DNA from: Jiangella asiatica
Lineage (GTDB): Bacteria > Actinomycetota > Actinomycetes > Jiangellales > Jiangellaceae
Direction of reading: 5' to 3'
Assembly: GCF_004349065.1 (NCBI RefSeq)
Contig: NZ_SMKZ01000014.1
Location: 1 to 64,000 of the forward strand
DNA length: 64,000 nt
The notes under the pieces are model-generated. The model was not told the DNA's origin. It worked only from the letters and a program-made list of their open reading frames with translations, and ran no database searches. Made by a program: the position numbers and the translations under genes. The stretch's first letter is position 1. Each line of letters begins with the position of its first letter. This document shows, one piece after another, positions 21,377 through 30,527 of this stretch.

Positions 21377-23044
21377 TCAGCCCAGCGCCGCGGCCACGGC
21401 GGCCCGGAGCCGCGCGTGCAGGTCGCGCAGGGAGGCTCGCTCGATCGGGACCTCGATGACGCCACGCCCGGAGACCGGCGAGGCGAGCACCGTTCGCAGG
21501 TCGCTCGGCTCCGTGACGAGGCGATGCATCACGCCGTAGCCGGCGCACAGCGCGCCCAGGTCGGCGCCGTGCGGGGTGCCGAAGACACGCTCGAAGCGGC
21601 TCGCGTGGGCGGGCTCGCCATGCTCCAGCAACGCGAAGATGCCGCCGCCGCCGTCGTTGACGACGACCACCTGCAGGTCGGGCGCCTCCTCCAGCGGGCC
21701 GATCAGCAGGCCGCCCGCGTCGTGCAGGAAGGTGAGGTCGCCGACCAGGGCCCGGGCCGGGCGGCCGGCGGCCAGTGCGACGCCGGTAGCGGTCGAGAGG
21801 GTGCCGTCGATGCCCGCCAGCCCGCGATTGGCCAGCACGGCGCCGTCGTCGGACGGGGCCGTCGGCGAGGGGGCGCCAGCCAGGTCGAGGTCGCGGATCG
21901 GGTTGGAGGAGCCGGCCACCACGTACTCCCCCGGCTGCCGGGCCGACCAGACGGCCGCGGCGACGGCAGGGCCGCTCAGCGGGCCGGTGGCGAGGACGTC
22001 GTCGACGGCCTGCTGGGCGGCCTTGCCGGCCTGCTGCCAGGCGGCCAGCCAGTCGGTGTGCCGGCTCAGGCCGCCGGCGCGGACGGCGGAGACGACGCGC
22101 GCGGCGCGCCGGCCGGCGTCGGGCCATTCGGGGGCGCGGCCGGCCACGACGACGACCTCGACGCCGGAGCGTTCCAGTAAGCCGGTGACCTGCCGCGACA
22201 GCGTGGGATGTCCGTAGACGACAGCCCGCTCGATGCGGCCGCCGAGCTCCGGGCGCTCGAGCAGGAGCCGGTACGGTCCAACGGCGTGGTCGCCGGACCG
22301 CGCGCCCGACGACGGCTCGGCCAGCAGCGGGAGTCCGGCGGCCTCGGCGAGCTCCCGGGCGGCGGCCCCGGCACGGTCACCGGCGACGACGACGGTGCGC
22401 GGCCTGTCGTCGAGCGGGACCGGCGCGACCTCGTCCACGACGGCGACCCGGACCGACCCGGTCGTGTCCGCCGGCACCGGCGCCGCGCCGTCGTCGTCGG
22501 GGACCAGCGGCTCGCGGAAGGCCAGGTTGAGGTGGACCGGCCCGGGCGCGCCGGACCGGACGCCGTCGGCGGCGGCCAGCGCGCGGCTGAGCAGGTTGCG
22601 CAGGTCGGCGTCCTCACCGGGGCGGCCGGAAGGTGCCGGGACGTCGGCGAAGAAGCGGACCGCGGCGCCGAACAGCCGTACCTGGTCGGTGGTCTGGTTG
22701 GCGCCGGTGCCGCGCATCTCGTGCGGCCGGTCCGCGGTGAGCAGCACCAGCGGCACCCCGGCGTGTGCGGCCTCCAGGACCGCCGGGTGCAGGTTCGCCG
22801 TGGCCGTGCCGGAGGTCGTCACGACGGGGACAGGGCCGGCCACCCGGGCCAGGCCGATCGCGGTGAACGCGGCCACCCGCTCGTCGATGCGGACGTGCAG
22901 CCGCAGCTCGCCGCGGCTGGCCGCGTCGGCCAGCGCGTGCGAGAGCGGGGCACTGCGGGAGCCGGGCGCCAGAACGGCGTGCCGGACGCCGCGCCGGACC
23001 AGCTCGGCCACGATGGCCCGGGCCACCGCCGTGGATGGGTTCAC
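21377..23044 (-). CDS. menD: 2-succinyl-5-enolpyruvyl-6-hydroxy-3-cyclohexene-1-carboxylate synthase
   Basis: This ThDP-dependent enzyme joins 2-oxoglutarate and isochorismate; 555 aa. Signs are the N-terminal VLAPGSRSAPLSHAL, RIDERVAAFTAIGLA (the catalytic Glu), TTSGTATANLHPAVLEA, and the C-terminal ThDP region LVGDLTFLHDAGGL with VVVNDGGGGIFALLE. The start GTG 23044 overlaps the stop of the upstream CGNR gene (GTGA), so the two are translationally coupled. It is convergent with menF. The neighbour menC is absent here. Confidence 0.95.
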   Translation of the reverse strand: MNPSTAVARAIVAELVRRGVRHAVLAPGSRSAPLSHALADAASRGELRLHVRIDERVAAFTAIGLARVAGPVPVVTTSGTATANLHPAVLEAAHAGVPLVLLTADRPHEMRGTGANQTTDQVRLFGAAVRFFADVPAPSGRPGEDADLRNLLSRALAAADGVRSGAPGPVHLNLAFREPLVPDDDGAAPVPADTTGSVRVAVVDEVAPVPLDDRPRTVVVAGDRAGAAARELAEAAGLPLLAEPSSGARSGDHAVGPYRLLLERPELGGRIERAVVYGHPTLSRQVTGLLERSGVEVVVVAGRAPEWPDAGRRAARVVSAVRAGGLSRHTDWLAAWQQAGKAAQQAVDDVLATGPLSGPAVAAAVWSARQPGEYVVAGSSNPIRDLDLAGAPSPTAPSDDGAVLANRGLAGIDGTLSTATGVALAAGRPARALVGDLTFLHDAGGLLIGPLEEAPDLQVVVVNDGGGGIFALLEHGEPAHASRFERVFGTPHGADLGALCAGYGVMHRLVTEPSDLRTVLASPVSGRGVIEVPIERASLRDLHARLRAAVAAALG

Positions 23045-23649
23045 GCCGTCGATTCTGCCCTGCGCCCGCGCCAGGCCTGCTGCTTGGCACGGTTGCCGCA
23101 CACCCGCATCGAGCACCACTTGCCCGATCGGGCGCGCGAGTGGTCGTAGAACGCCCACTGGCAGGTGTCGTTGACACAGACCTTGAGCCGGGACCACGTG
23201 CCCGCCACCATGGCCTCGTCAACCAGGCTCAACAGCGCGCCCAGCGCACCGTCGACGCCGTCGGCGGACGGAACCGGGCGCCAGCCGTCGTGCGCTGTCA
23301 GCGTCGCGACCAGCCGGGCCCGCCGGGCGGCGGCGTTGAGGACGGCGAGTGCGTCGTCGGGGACGGGTCCGCCGTCGTGGTTGGCGCCGAGCGCCGCCCG
23401 CAGCGCCTCGCGCACCCCGACGGCACGGTCCAGGTCGGCCGGGCCGGCCTCGGCGTCGGACGCACCAGCCTCCCCGCCCGCCGACAGGCCGGCGTCACCC
23501 AGCCACCGGACCAGGTCGATCGGCGTGGACAGGGCGTCGGTGGCCGCCTCGATGTCGCGCGTGTTGACGAAGCTGCGCACGGTCTCGAGCCGGCCGGGCG
23601 CCAGTGCGCTGGTTCCGGACACTCTCCGATCATAACCCCTTGCGGCCAT
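23041..23649 (-). CDS. CGNR zinc-finger / ABATE-domain regulator
   Basis: This is a 202-aa protein with an N-terminal ABATE-like domain (about residues 15-140) and a C-terminal CGNR zinc finger, CVNDTCQWAFYDHSRARSGK followed by WCSMRVCGNRAKQQAW. Such proteins are thought to be transcriptional regulators. ATG 23649 is the first start; GTG 23622 is also possible. It is divergent from an MFS exporter gene across 28 bp that contains the palindrome GGTTATGAATAACC, and it overlaps menD by 4 bp. Control of the exporter is the natural inference. Confidence 0.8.
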   Translation of the reverse strand: MAARGYDRRVSGTSALAPGRLETVRSFVNTRDIEAATDALSTPIDLVRWLGDAGLSAGGEAGASDAEAGPADLDRAVGVREALRAALGANHDGGPVPDDALAVLNAAARRARLVATLTAHDGWRPVPSADGVDGALGALLSLVDEAMVAGTWSRLKVCVNDTCQWAFYDHSRARSGKWCSMRVCGNRAKQQAWRGRRAESTA

Positions 23650-23654
23650 TCACT

Positions 23655-23668
23655 GGTTATGAATAACC
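23655..23668. promoter_or_regulatory. Palindromic operator candidate GGTTATGAATAACC
   Basis: There are 6-bp arms GGTTAT and ATAACC around a GA centre, in the gap between the divergent CGNR gene and MFS gene. A third half-site (ATAACC) lies at 23632-23637. It ends 9 bp before the MFS ATG, so a bound protein would block that start region. Which protein binds is not known. Confidence 0.5.
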
Positions 23669-23677
23669 TGTAACGCC

Positions 23678-24955
23678 ATGACAGCGGTTACCGACCCAGC
23701 CGTGAGCACCCGGGCGTGGCCCAACCGGAACTTCCGCCGGCTGTGGCTGGGGTCGGCGGTGTCGACGTTCGGCTCGGAGGTCGCGGAACTGGCGGTCCCT
23801 CTGCTGGCGATCGTCGCCCTGGCCGCGACACCGGGCGAGCTGGGCGCGGTGCGGACGGCACAGTTCCTGCCGTTCCTGCTCGCGACGCTGCCGCTCGGGG
23901 TGCTGGTCGACCGGCGCCGGCGGCTGCCTCTCATGATCGGCGCGGACGTGGGCCGGTTCGCGCTGATGATGATCATCCCGATCACGGTCTGGGCGGGCGT
24001 CGCCGGCATGGAGCTGCTCTACGTCGTGATGTTCGCCGCCGGGGTGCTGACCGTGCTGTATCAGGTCGCCGACTTCGCCTTCCTCCCCGAGATCGTGACG
24101 CACCGCCAGCTCGTGGACGCGAACGGCAAACTGGCGGCTGCGCAATCGGCCAACGAGATCGGCGGCCGCGGCTTCGGCGGCGTCATCGTCCAGGCGGTCT
24201 CGGCGCCGTTCGCCGTCGCCATCAACGCGACCGGCTACCTGGTCTCGGCGCTGAGCCTGCGCGGCATCCGCGTCGAGGAGGCGGCTCGGCCGGTCGCGTC
24301 CGCCCGGCCGTCGTGGTCCGAGATCACCGCCGGGCTGCGCGAGGCGCTGCGCCACCGCTACATCCGGGCGCTGCTCGGCGAGGCCACCACGTTCAACTTC
24401 TTCAACGAGATCTTCGTCCTCGGGCTGATGCTCTTCGCCGTGCGTGAGCTGGGGCTCGGGCCCGCGCAGATCGGCATCGTCTTCACCGCCGGCGGGATCG
24501 GCTCGTTCCTGGGCGCCTGGTTCGGCTCGCGCGTCACCGGCCGGTTCGGCTACGGCCGGGTGCTGCTGATCGCGCTCGTCCTGGGCAACACCGCGCCGGT
24601 GCTCGTGGTGTTCACCGGCACCGACCCGGTGGCGTCGCTCGTCCTGCTCGGCGCGGTCTTCGTCGTCATGGGCGTGGGCATCGGCATCGCCAACGTGCAC
24701 GCCGTGACGGTGCGCCAGGCGGCACTGCCCGAGCGGCTGCGCGGCCGGGTCAATGCCGCCTACCGGCTGATCTCGTGGGGCGCCATCCCGCTCGGTGCGG
24801 CACTCGGCGGCGGCGTCGCAGGGCTCACCGACAGCCGAACCACCATGGTGTCGGGTGGGACCGGCATGGCGCTGGCGACCCTATGGGTGGCGTTCTCGCC
24901 GGTCCGGCGGCTGGCGTCAATCGACGACGCTCGGGGCGCGGCGCCCGCTGGCTGA
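23678..24955 (+). CDS. MFS exporter (drug/metabolite efflux type)
   Basis: This is a 425-aa major facilitator with about 12 predicted helices; the N-terminal FRRLWLGSAVSTFGSEVAEL and the loop PLGVLVDRRRRLPLMIGAD (the MFS motif A position) are visible. The family resembles the Tap/EntS-type actinobacterial exporters. ATG 23678 has no Shine-Dalgarno sequence, so a leaderless start is possible. The divergent CGNR gene may regulate it. The substrate cannot be named. Confidence 0.82.
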   Translation: MTAVTDPAVSTRAWPNRNFRRLWLGSAVSTFGSEVAELAVPLLAIVALAATPGELGAVRTAQFLPFLLATLPLGVLVDRRRRLPLMIGADVGRFALMMIIPITVWAGVAGMELLYVVMFAAGVLTVLYQVADFAFLPEIVTHRQLVDANGKLAAAQSANEIGGRGFGGVIVQAVSAPFAVAINATGYLVSALSLRGIRVEEAARPVASARPSWSEITAGLREALRHRYIRALLGEATTFNFFNEIFVLGLMLFAVRELGLGPAQIGIVFTAGGIGSFLGAWFGSRVTGRFGYGRVLLIALVLGNTAPVLVVFTGTDPVASLVLLGAVFVVMGVGIGIANVHAVTVRQAALPERLRGRVNAAYRLISWGAIPLGAALGGGVAGLTDSRTTMVSGGTGMALATLWVAFSPVRRLASIDDARGAAPAG

Positions 24956-25168
24956 GCGCGGCCCCGCTGGTCGCGCGGCGCGCCGCGTGGTGCGTGGTGC
25001 GCCCGGAACCCGGCCTCGGCGACTGGCCGAGCCCTCACGAGGACTTCGTGTGCATCACGAGGGTTGCAGGCATGGTGTGACACGAGATTTCGTGCTGAAC
25101 GTGATCATTTCAGGGTCCCGCGCACCCACGGATCCGGGGTGGAAGAGCACCGACCAGCGACGCCGCCG
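24956..25168. other. Convergent intergenic region containing repeat copy C
   Basis: These 213 bp separate the 3' ends of the MFS gene and the secreted-protein gene. Apart from the dispersed repeat at 25035-25110 I see no gene. The repeat here has an extra small palindrome, CACGAGGACTTCGTG, inside its first box. Confidence 0.6.
25035..25110 (+). repeat. Dispersed palindromic intergenic repeat, copy C
   Basis: Two TCACGAGG boxes lie 20 nt apart, followed by GCATGGTGTGA, the core CACGAGATTTCGTG, and CTGAACGTGATCATTT. Its core and right flank are identical to copy A. It lies between two convergent genes, where a bidirectional terminator or a REP-like element would be expected. Confidence 0.85.
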
Positions 25169-26305
25169 TCAGGTCGCGGGTGCTTCGTCCTCGGCGACCC
25201 GGCGCAGCCAGGTGAAGCCGGTGTTGCTGCCCTGGCAGGTCTGCAGGACGACGTCGCAGGAGTCGCCGCAGGTCCAGTTGGACGCCGAGCCGAGCGCGGA
25301 GCCGCGGCCCTGGGCGATGACGCGGTCGACCACCTCGTACAGCCCGGCGAACTCGCCTTCCAGCTCCACGTAGCTGCTCACCGGGATGGAGTTCCACCAG
25401 GAGTTGCCCAGGTAGTCGTGGGCGACCACGAAGTTGCCGGACGTGACCGGCGTGTAGTGGCAGCCGACGCCGTTGGCGAGGTTGTCGATGTCGACGTCGT
25501 CGTCGCACAGCTCGACCGGAATGGTGCGCACGTCCTCGCCGAGCGCGAGGGCATCCTCGCTGACCACCGCGCCGAACCGGCTGCCGCCGGCGTAGCTGAA
25601 GCGGAACCGCGTGGTCTCCTCGGCCGCGGCCTCGGCGACCGCGGTGCCTTCGGGGCCGGTGACCGCGGTGGCCAGCGGCACCCACTCCTCGCCGTCGGCC
25701 TGCTGCAGCTCCAGCCCGCCGACGATCGGGACGCCGCCGTCGGTGGTCCATGCCGCGGTGACGCCGACCGAGCCCTCGCCGTCGCTCTCGGCGGTGGCGG
25801 TGAGGCGGGACACCATTGGCTCGCCGGCGGTGACCACCAGCTCGGTGGACGTGACGGCTTCGAGCTCGGGTCCGCCGCCGTACGCGAGCCGGTAGATGCC
25901 CGACGACGGGACCTCGACGTCGACGCCGCCGGTGCCGCTCTCGACCGGCACCGTCGTGACCGTCGTCCACGCGTTGCCCTCGATGCGCTGCAGGTCGACC
26001 TCGCCGCTGACGGGGTCGCCGTCGGGCGTAGTCCACCGCACGCCGAAGGTGACCGAGCTGCCCGGGCGTGCCTCCGCCGGAGCACTGAGGGTCAGCGGGC
26101 CTGCGGCGGGGTCGGCGTCGGGCTCGGCGTCGATGGGGCCCGCGACCTGCTCCTCGACCGGCGATGCCGCCACCTGGACGCCAGCGTCCGTGGACCCGCC
26201 GGACTCGGTCGACGTGTCGTCGCCATCGGTGGCCCCAACGATGGCGAACACGGCGGCACCGGCGAGGGCCACCACCCCGGCCCCGGCAGTCACGCGGTAC
26301 TTCAT
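25169..26305 (-). CDS. Secreted protein with Ig-like repeats and a sortase-like C-terminal domain
   Basis: This 378-aa product has an N-terminal signal segment (KYRVTAGAGVVALAGAAVFA) and no lipobox. A Ser/Thr/Gly-rich linker is followed by two about 90-residue beta-rich segments (about 70-160 and 160-250) that look like Ig-type domains. The last about 110 residues have a sortase-like layout: a His in NFVVAHDYLG, a Cys in DVVLQTCQG and an Arg in TWLRRV, matching the His-Cys-Arg triad order, but identity to known classes is low. ATG 26305 has GGAAGATAGGA upstream. The nearby IclR gene is 60 bp upstream. The function is not assigned. Confidence 0.6.
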   Translation of the reverse strand: MKYRVTAGAGVVALAGAAVFAIVGATDGDDTSTESGGSTDAGVQVAASPVEEQVAGPIDAEPDADPAAGPLTLSAPAEARPGSSVTFGVRWTTPDGDPVSGEVDLQRIEGNAWTTVTTVPVESGTGGVDVEVPSSGIYRLAYGGGPELEAVTSTELVVTAGEPMVSRLTATAESDGEGSVGVTAAWTTDGGVPIVGGLELQQADGEEWVPLATAVTGPEGTAVAEAAAEETTRFRFSYAGGSRFGAVVSEDALALGEDVRTIPVELCDDDVDIDNLANGVGCHYTPVTSGNFVVAHDYLGNSWWNSIPVSSYVELEGEFAGLYEVVDRVIAQGRGSALGSASNWTCGDSCDVVLQTCQGSNTGFTWLRRVAEDEAPAT

Positions 26306-26365
26306 GTTCCTATCTTCCATGATCACAGGCGTGCGCCGCCGACGACCCCGCGGTCTCATGTCCAG

Positions 26366-27154
26366 TCAGACGGTCGAGGCGTGCCGTTCGTTCCACCCGC
26401 GCGGCGGGTGGGGGTGTCCCATCGACGACGAGATCTCGCGGGCGGCCTCCATCAGCGGACCGGTCGCGGCCTCCATCAGGCTCTCGTTGAACCGGGTGGA
26501 CGGCCCGGAGACGCTGATCACCGCCATCTCGGACAGGGACACGCGGATCGGAGCCGCCACGGTGTGCACGCCTCGCATGGTCTCTTCGAACGCCCACTCG
26601 TATCCCTGCTCTCGGGTGCGCTCCAGGCGCGCGAGCAGGCCGTTCAGTGTGGGCGGGTCGACGTGCGTGAACGCCGCCTCACCGACGTCGGCGGCGAACC
26701 GGATGACGTCGTCGCGGGACAGCCCGGCCAGCAGGATGCGCCCGGACGCGCCGGCCCACAGGGGGTACGGCCGGCCGAGCTCGGCCTTGACCTTCAGCCC
26801 GGACCGCGCCTCGAGCTGCTCGACGTAGATGCGCGCCGACCCCGCCCGCACCGCGAGCGCGATGGTCTCGTCGAGCTCGTCGCGCAGCCGCACCATGTAC
26901 GGCATGGCCTGCGCCCGCACGTCGATGCGCTCCAGGTAGGCCATGCCCAGCGTCAGCGTGCGCGGCCCGAGGCCGTACCGGCGGGTGTCGGAGTCCTGCC
27001 GGACCAGGCCGCTGTCCTCGAGGGACTGCAGGAGCCGCTGCGCCGTGCTCTTGGGGACGTCGGTGAGCACGCTGATCTCGCGGGCGCTCATGTCACGGCC
27101 GGCGTCGGCGAGGGCCGAAAGCACGTCGGCGGCTTTGCGCACCGACTCGTTCAC
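26366..27154 (-). CDS. IclR-family transcriptional regulator
   Basis: This 262-aa protein has an N-terminal winged helix-turn-helix (about residues 5-70, VRKAADVLSALADAG and ISVLTDVPKSTAQRLLQSLE) and a C-terminal IclR effector domain with the usual GRILLAGLS motif. The start GTG 27154 has AAGGGG 4-8 nt upstream. It follows the ABC permease gene by 46 bp and is probably co-transcribed with the importer. IclR proteins commonly sense a small acid or aromatic intermediate of the pathway they control; here the divergent dehydrogenase/enolase/lyase block is the obvious target. Confidence 0.92.
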   Translation of the reverse strand: MNESVRKAADVLSALADAGRDMSAREISVLTDVPKSTAQRLLQSLEDSGLVRQDSDTRRYGLGPRTLTLGMAYLERIDVRAQAMPYMVRLRDELDETIALAVRAGSARIYVEQLEARSGLKVKAELGRPYPLWAGASGRILLAGLSRDDVIRFAADVGEAAFTHVDPPTLNGLLARLERTREQGYEWAFEETMRGVHTVAAPIRVSLSEMAVISVSGPSTRFNESLMEAATGPLMEAAREISSSMGHPHPPRGWNERHASTV

Positions 27155-27200
27155 GCTACCCCTTCCCCGCACGGTGCCATGAGTATCGCACCGGGCCCCG

Positions 27201-28139
27201 TCACTTGCCTGCGCCCAGCGTGATGCCCTCGACGATGCGGCGGCCCAGCCAGACGTACAGCAGGAGCATCGGCAGGACGAGGATGCACACGCCGGCGAAC
27301 AGGCCGCCGTAGTCGGCGCCGGAGAACTGCATGCTCGACAGGAAGTTGAGCACCGCCAGCGACAGCGTGTACTTGTCCACGCTCTGCAGGAACACGATGC
27401 CCAGGAGGGTCTCGTTCCACATCGAGATGGCGTTGAGGATCAGCACCGTCACCAAGCCCGAGCGGGCCAGCGGCAGCATGACTTGCGCGAAGGACCGCAG
27501 CGCCGAGGCTCCGTCGATGGCCGCGGCCTCCTCGATCTCGCCCGGCAACGATCGCATGAAGCCGGTCAGGAGGAACACCGTGAACGGCACATGGGTGGCG
27601 GTGTAGAGCACGTAGAGCCCGAAGAGGCTGTTGACCAGCCCGACGTTGGACATCATCTCGAACAGCGGGATGACGGTGACCTGCGCCGGGATGCCCAGCC
27701 CGAGCGCGAAGAACAGGCTCAGCGGGCCGGCCGAGCGGTGCCGCACCCGGCTGAGCACGTAGGCGGCCGGTGCCGACACGACCAGCGTGCTCACCGACCC
27801 CGCCACGGCCAGCGCGACGGTGTTCACCGTGGCCCTGGCGAACCCGCTCTCGTTCCAGGCGTTGGACCAGTTCTCCAGGTGCAGCGAGGTCGGGAGCCCC
27901 CACGGCGCGTCGAAGATGTCCGGCGTCGACTTGACCGACGACGTGATCAGGAACAGGAAGATCAGGACGTTGAACGCGACGAACGACCACACCAGCACAC
28001 GGCCGACGACGCGGCCCGGCTCCGGCCGTCCGGTGCGGCGGCGACGGGGCACCTGGCCGGTCCCGGCGCCGCGACCGGAGCGGGGCCCGCCCCGTCCCGC
28101 GCCGCGCTCCGTCGTCAGCGTGCCCGCCTCAGAACTCAA
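27201..28139 (-). CDS. Carbohydrate ABC transporter permease (MalG type)
   Basis: This is an inner-membrane permease of 312 aa with six helices. The EAA loop that contacts the ATPase reads EIEEAAAIDGASALRSFAQV. The start is TTG at 28139, 11 bp inside the preceding permease gene, with a strong GGAGGG box 7 nt upstream; no better ATG or GTG is near. The first about 45 residues are Arg/Gly-rich and cytosolic. No ATPase gene lies in the cluster, so a shared MsiK-type ATPase encoded elsewhere is likely. Confidence 0.9.
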   Translation of the reverse strand: MSSEAGTLTTERGAGRGGPRSGRGAGTGQVPRRRRTGRPEPGRVVGRVLVWSFVAFNVLIFLFLITSSVKSTPDIFDAPWGLPTSLHLENWSNAWNESGFARATVNTVALAVAGSVSTLVVSAPAAYVLSRVRHRSAGPLSLFFALGLGIPAQVTVIPLFEMMSNVGLVNSLFGLYVLYTATHVPFTVFLLTGFMRSLPGEIEEAAAIDGASALRSFAQVMLPLARSGLVTVLILNAISMWNETLLGIVFLQSVDKYTLSLAVLNFLSSMQFSGADYGGLFAGVCILVLPMLLLYVWLGRRIVEGITLGAGK

Positions 28140-29079
28140 TGGGATCCCTCCGCATCAGGCGTCGCAGGCCGACGACGAGGAAGGCGAACAGCCCCAGCAT
28201 GAGGATCGCCGATGCCGACGCGTACCCGAACAGGTAGGACGGGCTGCGGCCGCCGAAGGACTCGCCGTACACGAACAGCGCCGAGTTCCACACTCCCGGC
28301 GGCGGCAGGTCGTTGGTCGTGCCGCCGAAGGCGTAGATGAACTCGAAGATCTTGAGTGAGCTGATGGTCCAGAAGATGGCGGCGACGGAGATCACGTCCC
28401 AGGACAGCGGCAGCGTGACGTGCCGGAGGCGTTGGAAGGCGCTCGCACCGGCCAGCTGGGCGTCGTCGTAGAAGTACTGCGGGATGCGGTCGACCCCGGC
28501 CATGATGATCGTGACGTACAGGCCGGTCGAGAGCCAGACCGTGCCGATCAGGATCATCACGAAGAGGTTGTCGGCGTTCAGCCACGGGATCGGCTCGGCG
28601 CCGAACAGCCGGTCCAGGATCGTGTTGACCACGCCGTTGTGCTGGAAGATGAACCCCCAGACGATCGACAGCACGATGGCTGACACGATGTGCGGGAAGA
28701 ACAGCACCGAGCGGACGAACGACTTCCATCGCAGCTCGCGCACGATCATGGTGAGCACGAAACTGATGACGAAGATCGCCAGCCCGGCCACGACCAGGAT
28801 CACGAGCGTGTTCACCAGCGCGGTCCGGAAGGTCGAGTCCTCGAGCAGCGCCGTGTAGTTGTCCAGCCCGGTCCACTCCATCGGCGACACGCCGTCCCAC
28901 CGGTGGAAGCTGATCCACAGCGCCGCGGCCGTCGGCCCGATGACGAAAACCAGGTGGAGCAGCAGCGCGGGGACGACGAAGGGCAGGTACAGCCGCCGGC
29001 GCGAGCGCTCGAACGCGGACATCCCGCCGGCGTGGTCGCGCCGGCGGGTGGCCGTCCCGCTCAGGGCTGCGAGGGCCAT
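28129..29079 (-). CDS. Carbohydrate ABC transporter permease (MalF type)
   Basis: This 316-aa permease has six helices and the EAA motif near FYDDAQLAGASAFQRLRHV. The start ATG 29079 shares a base with the stop of the binding-protein gene (TGATG); the first about 20 residues could be skipped if MSAFERSRRR is the true start. It pairs with the MalG-type permease downstream to form the membrane channel. The substrate is unknown, presumably a sugar or sugar-like compound processed by the divergent enzymes. Confidence 0.9.
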   Translation of the reverse strand: MALAALSGTATRRRDHAGGMSAFERSRRRLYLPFVVPALLLHLVFVIGPTAAALWISFHRWDGVSPMEWTGLDNYTALLEDSTFRTALVNTLVILVVAGLAIFVISFVLTMIVRELRWKSFVRSVLFFPHIVSAIVLSIVWGFIFQHNGVVNTILDRLFGAEPIPWLNADNLFVMILIGTVWLSTGLYVTIIMAGVDRIPQYFYDDAQLAGASAFQRLRHVTLPLSWDVISVAAIFWTISSLKIFEFIYAFGGTTNDLPPPGVWNSALFVYGESFGGRSPSYLFGYASASAILMLGLFAFLVVGLRRLMRRDPIEF

Positions 29080-30383
29080 CAGCCCTGGCTCTCCCAGTAG
29101 TCCCGTTGCTCCGACGCGATCCGTTCGATGAACTCGTCCACCGAGATCTTCCCGGTCATCAGCTCGAGGTTCAAAGGCTGGAAGATCTTGGTGTCGAAGT
29201 CGGAGTGGTCGCCGAGCACTCCGTCGGTGATCTTGCTGAGGCTCTTGCTCTGCAGCAGCTCGTTGACGTCGGCCAGCTGCGGCGGCACCTCGACGTCGGC
29301 GCGCGGGGTGAGGTTCGCGGCCTCGGTGGAGATCAGCGACAGCCGGTCCTTGTTGAGGAAGTAGGCGATGAACTCCGAGGCGGCGTCGGCGTTGTCGGCC
29401 GGCTCGGGGATCGCGAACCCGATGACGCTGGCCGGCAGCGAGTCGTCCGTGCCCAGCGTCGGGAAGTTGAACGACCGGTACTCGAACTCCGGCGCGGCGA
29501 ACTCGCCGGTCTCGGTCGGCGCCCAGCTGCCCATGTACAGGAAGTCGGCGTCGCCCTGGGCCCACTGGGTCTGGATGGCGGGGAACTTGCTGCTGTCGTA
29601 GCCGGGGATGAAGTACCCCCCGCCGGCGAGCTCCTCAATCGCCGAGAGCGCGTCCCGCACCTGCGGGGTGTCCCAGCCGGCGGCCTCTTCGTCGGAAACC
29701 AGCTCGTTGTAGCCGCCCGGCCCGAGCGCCCGGACCAGCGCCGTGGCGGTCCAGTACTCCGCGTACCCGGCGATGTCGCCGTCCAGCGCGATGCCGCTGC
29801 GCCCGGCGGACTTGGCCTCGGCCAGCAGCGCCGCGAAGTCGTCCCACGTCGCCGGCGGGCTCGCCGCGACCGCCGGCAGCGCCGCGGCGTCGTACCAGAT
29901 CGTGTAGCCGATCACCTCGTACGGCACCAGGAAGTGCTCACCGTCGTCGGTGGTGGTGAACATGTCGTACTTGTCGGTGATGGCCTCGGCGACGGTGAGG
30001 TCCTCCTCCGGGATCTCCATGTCGTACACGTCGCCGAGCGGCGTGAACTGTTCGTTCCCCACGATGGCGTTGCTGATCGTGAAGTACTGCTGGTCGATGA
30101 GGTCCGGAACGTCGCCGCCGCGCAGCGCCGCGAGCAGCTTCGTGATGTTGTCGCGGCCCTGCCACTCGACGTTGACCGTGATGCCGGTATCCGCCTCGAA
30201 CGCCTCGATCGCCTCGGCCAGCACCTGGGCCTGCGGCTCCTTCTCCTGCCACATCGACCAGTAGGTCAGCTCGTCGGAGGACCCGGACGCGGAGTCCTCC
30301 GAGCCGCACGCAGCCGCGGCGGTGACCATCATCAGGGTGAACGCGAGCGCAACCCGGCCCTCGCGACGCAGTCGGTATCGCAT
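29079..30383 (-). CDS. ABC transporter extracellular solute-binding lipoprotein
   Basis: This 434-aa family 1 (sugar-type) binding protein has a charged N-terminus, a hydrophobic core and a cysteine at TAAAACGSED, which fits a lipobox loosely. After it comes the typical mature start (LTYWSMWQEKEPQAQVLAE). It captures the ligand and hands it to the two permeases encoded downstream. The start ATG 30383 has a GAAGGGAA box about 10 nt upstream. On the minus strand a TTGACA hexamer lies at 30475-30480, about 95 bp upstream of the ATG, with a weak -10. Confidence 0.9.
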   Translation of the reverse strand: MRYRLRREGRVALAFTLMMVTAAAACGSEDSASGSSDELTYWSMWQEKEPQAQVLAEAIEAFEADTGITVNVEWQGRDNITKLLAALRGGDVPDLIDQQYFTISNAIVGNEQFTPLGDVYDMEIPEEDLTVAEAITDKYDMFTTTDDGEHFLVPYEVIGYTIWYDAAALPAVAASPPATWDDFAALLAEAKSAGRSGIALDGDIAGYAEYWTATALVRALGPGGYNELVSDEEAAGWDTPQVRDALSAIEELAGGGYFIPGYDSSKFPAIQTQWAQGDADFLYMGSWAPTETGEFAAPEFEYRSFNFPTLGTDDSLPASVIGFAIPEPADNADAASEFIAYFLNKDRLSLISTEAANLTPRADVEVPPQLADVNELLQSKSLSKITDGVLGDHSDFDTKIFQPLNLELMTGKISVDEFIERIASEQRDYWESQG

Positions 30384-30527
30384 AGGAACTGGGTTCCCTT
30401 CGTCGTGTCCTGAAGAATGGGACAGTAGACCAGTTTCTGTTCAGCACCGCACGCTATGGGCTCCGGACGAGCACTGTCAACGGGGTCTTTCCGCTGTTTT
30501 CGCCCTGTTCACCCCGCCGCTACGCCA

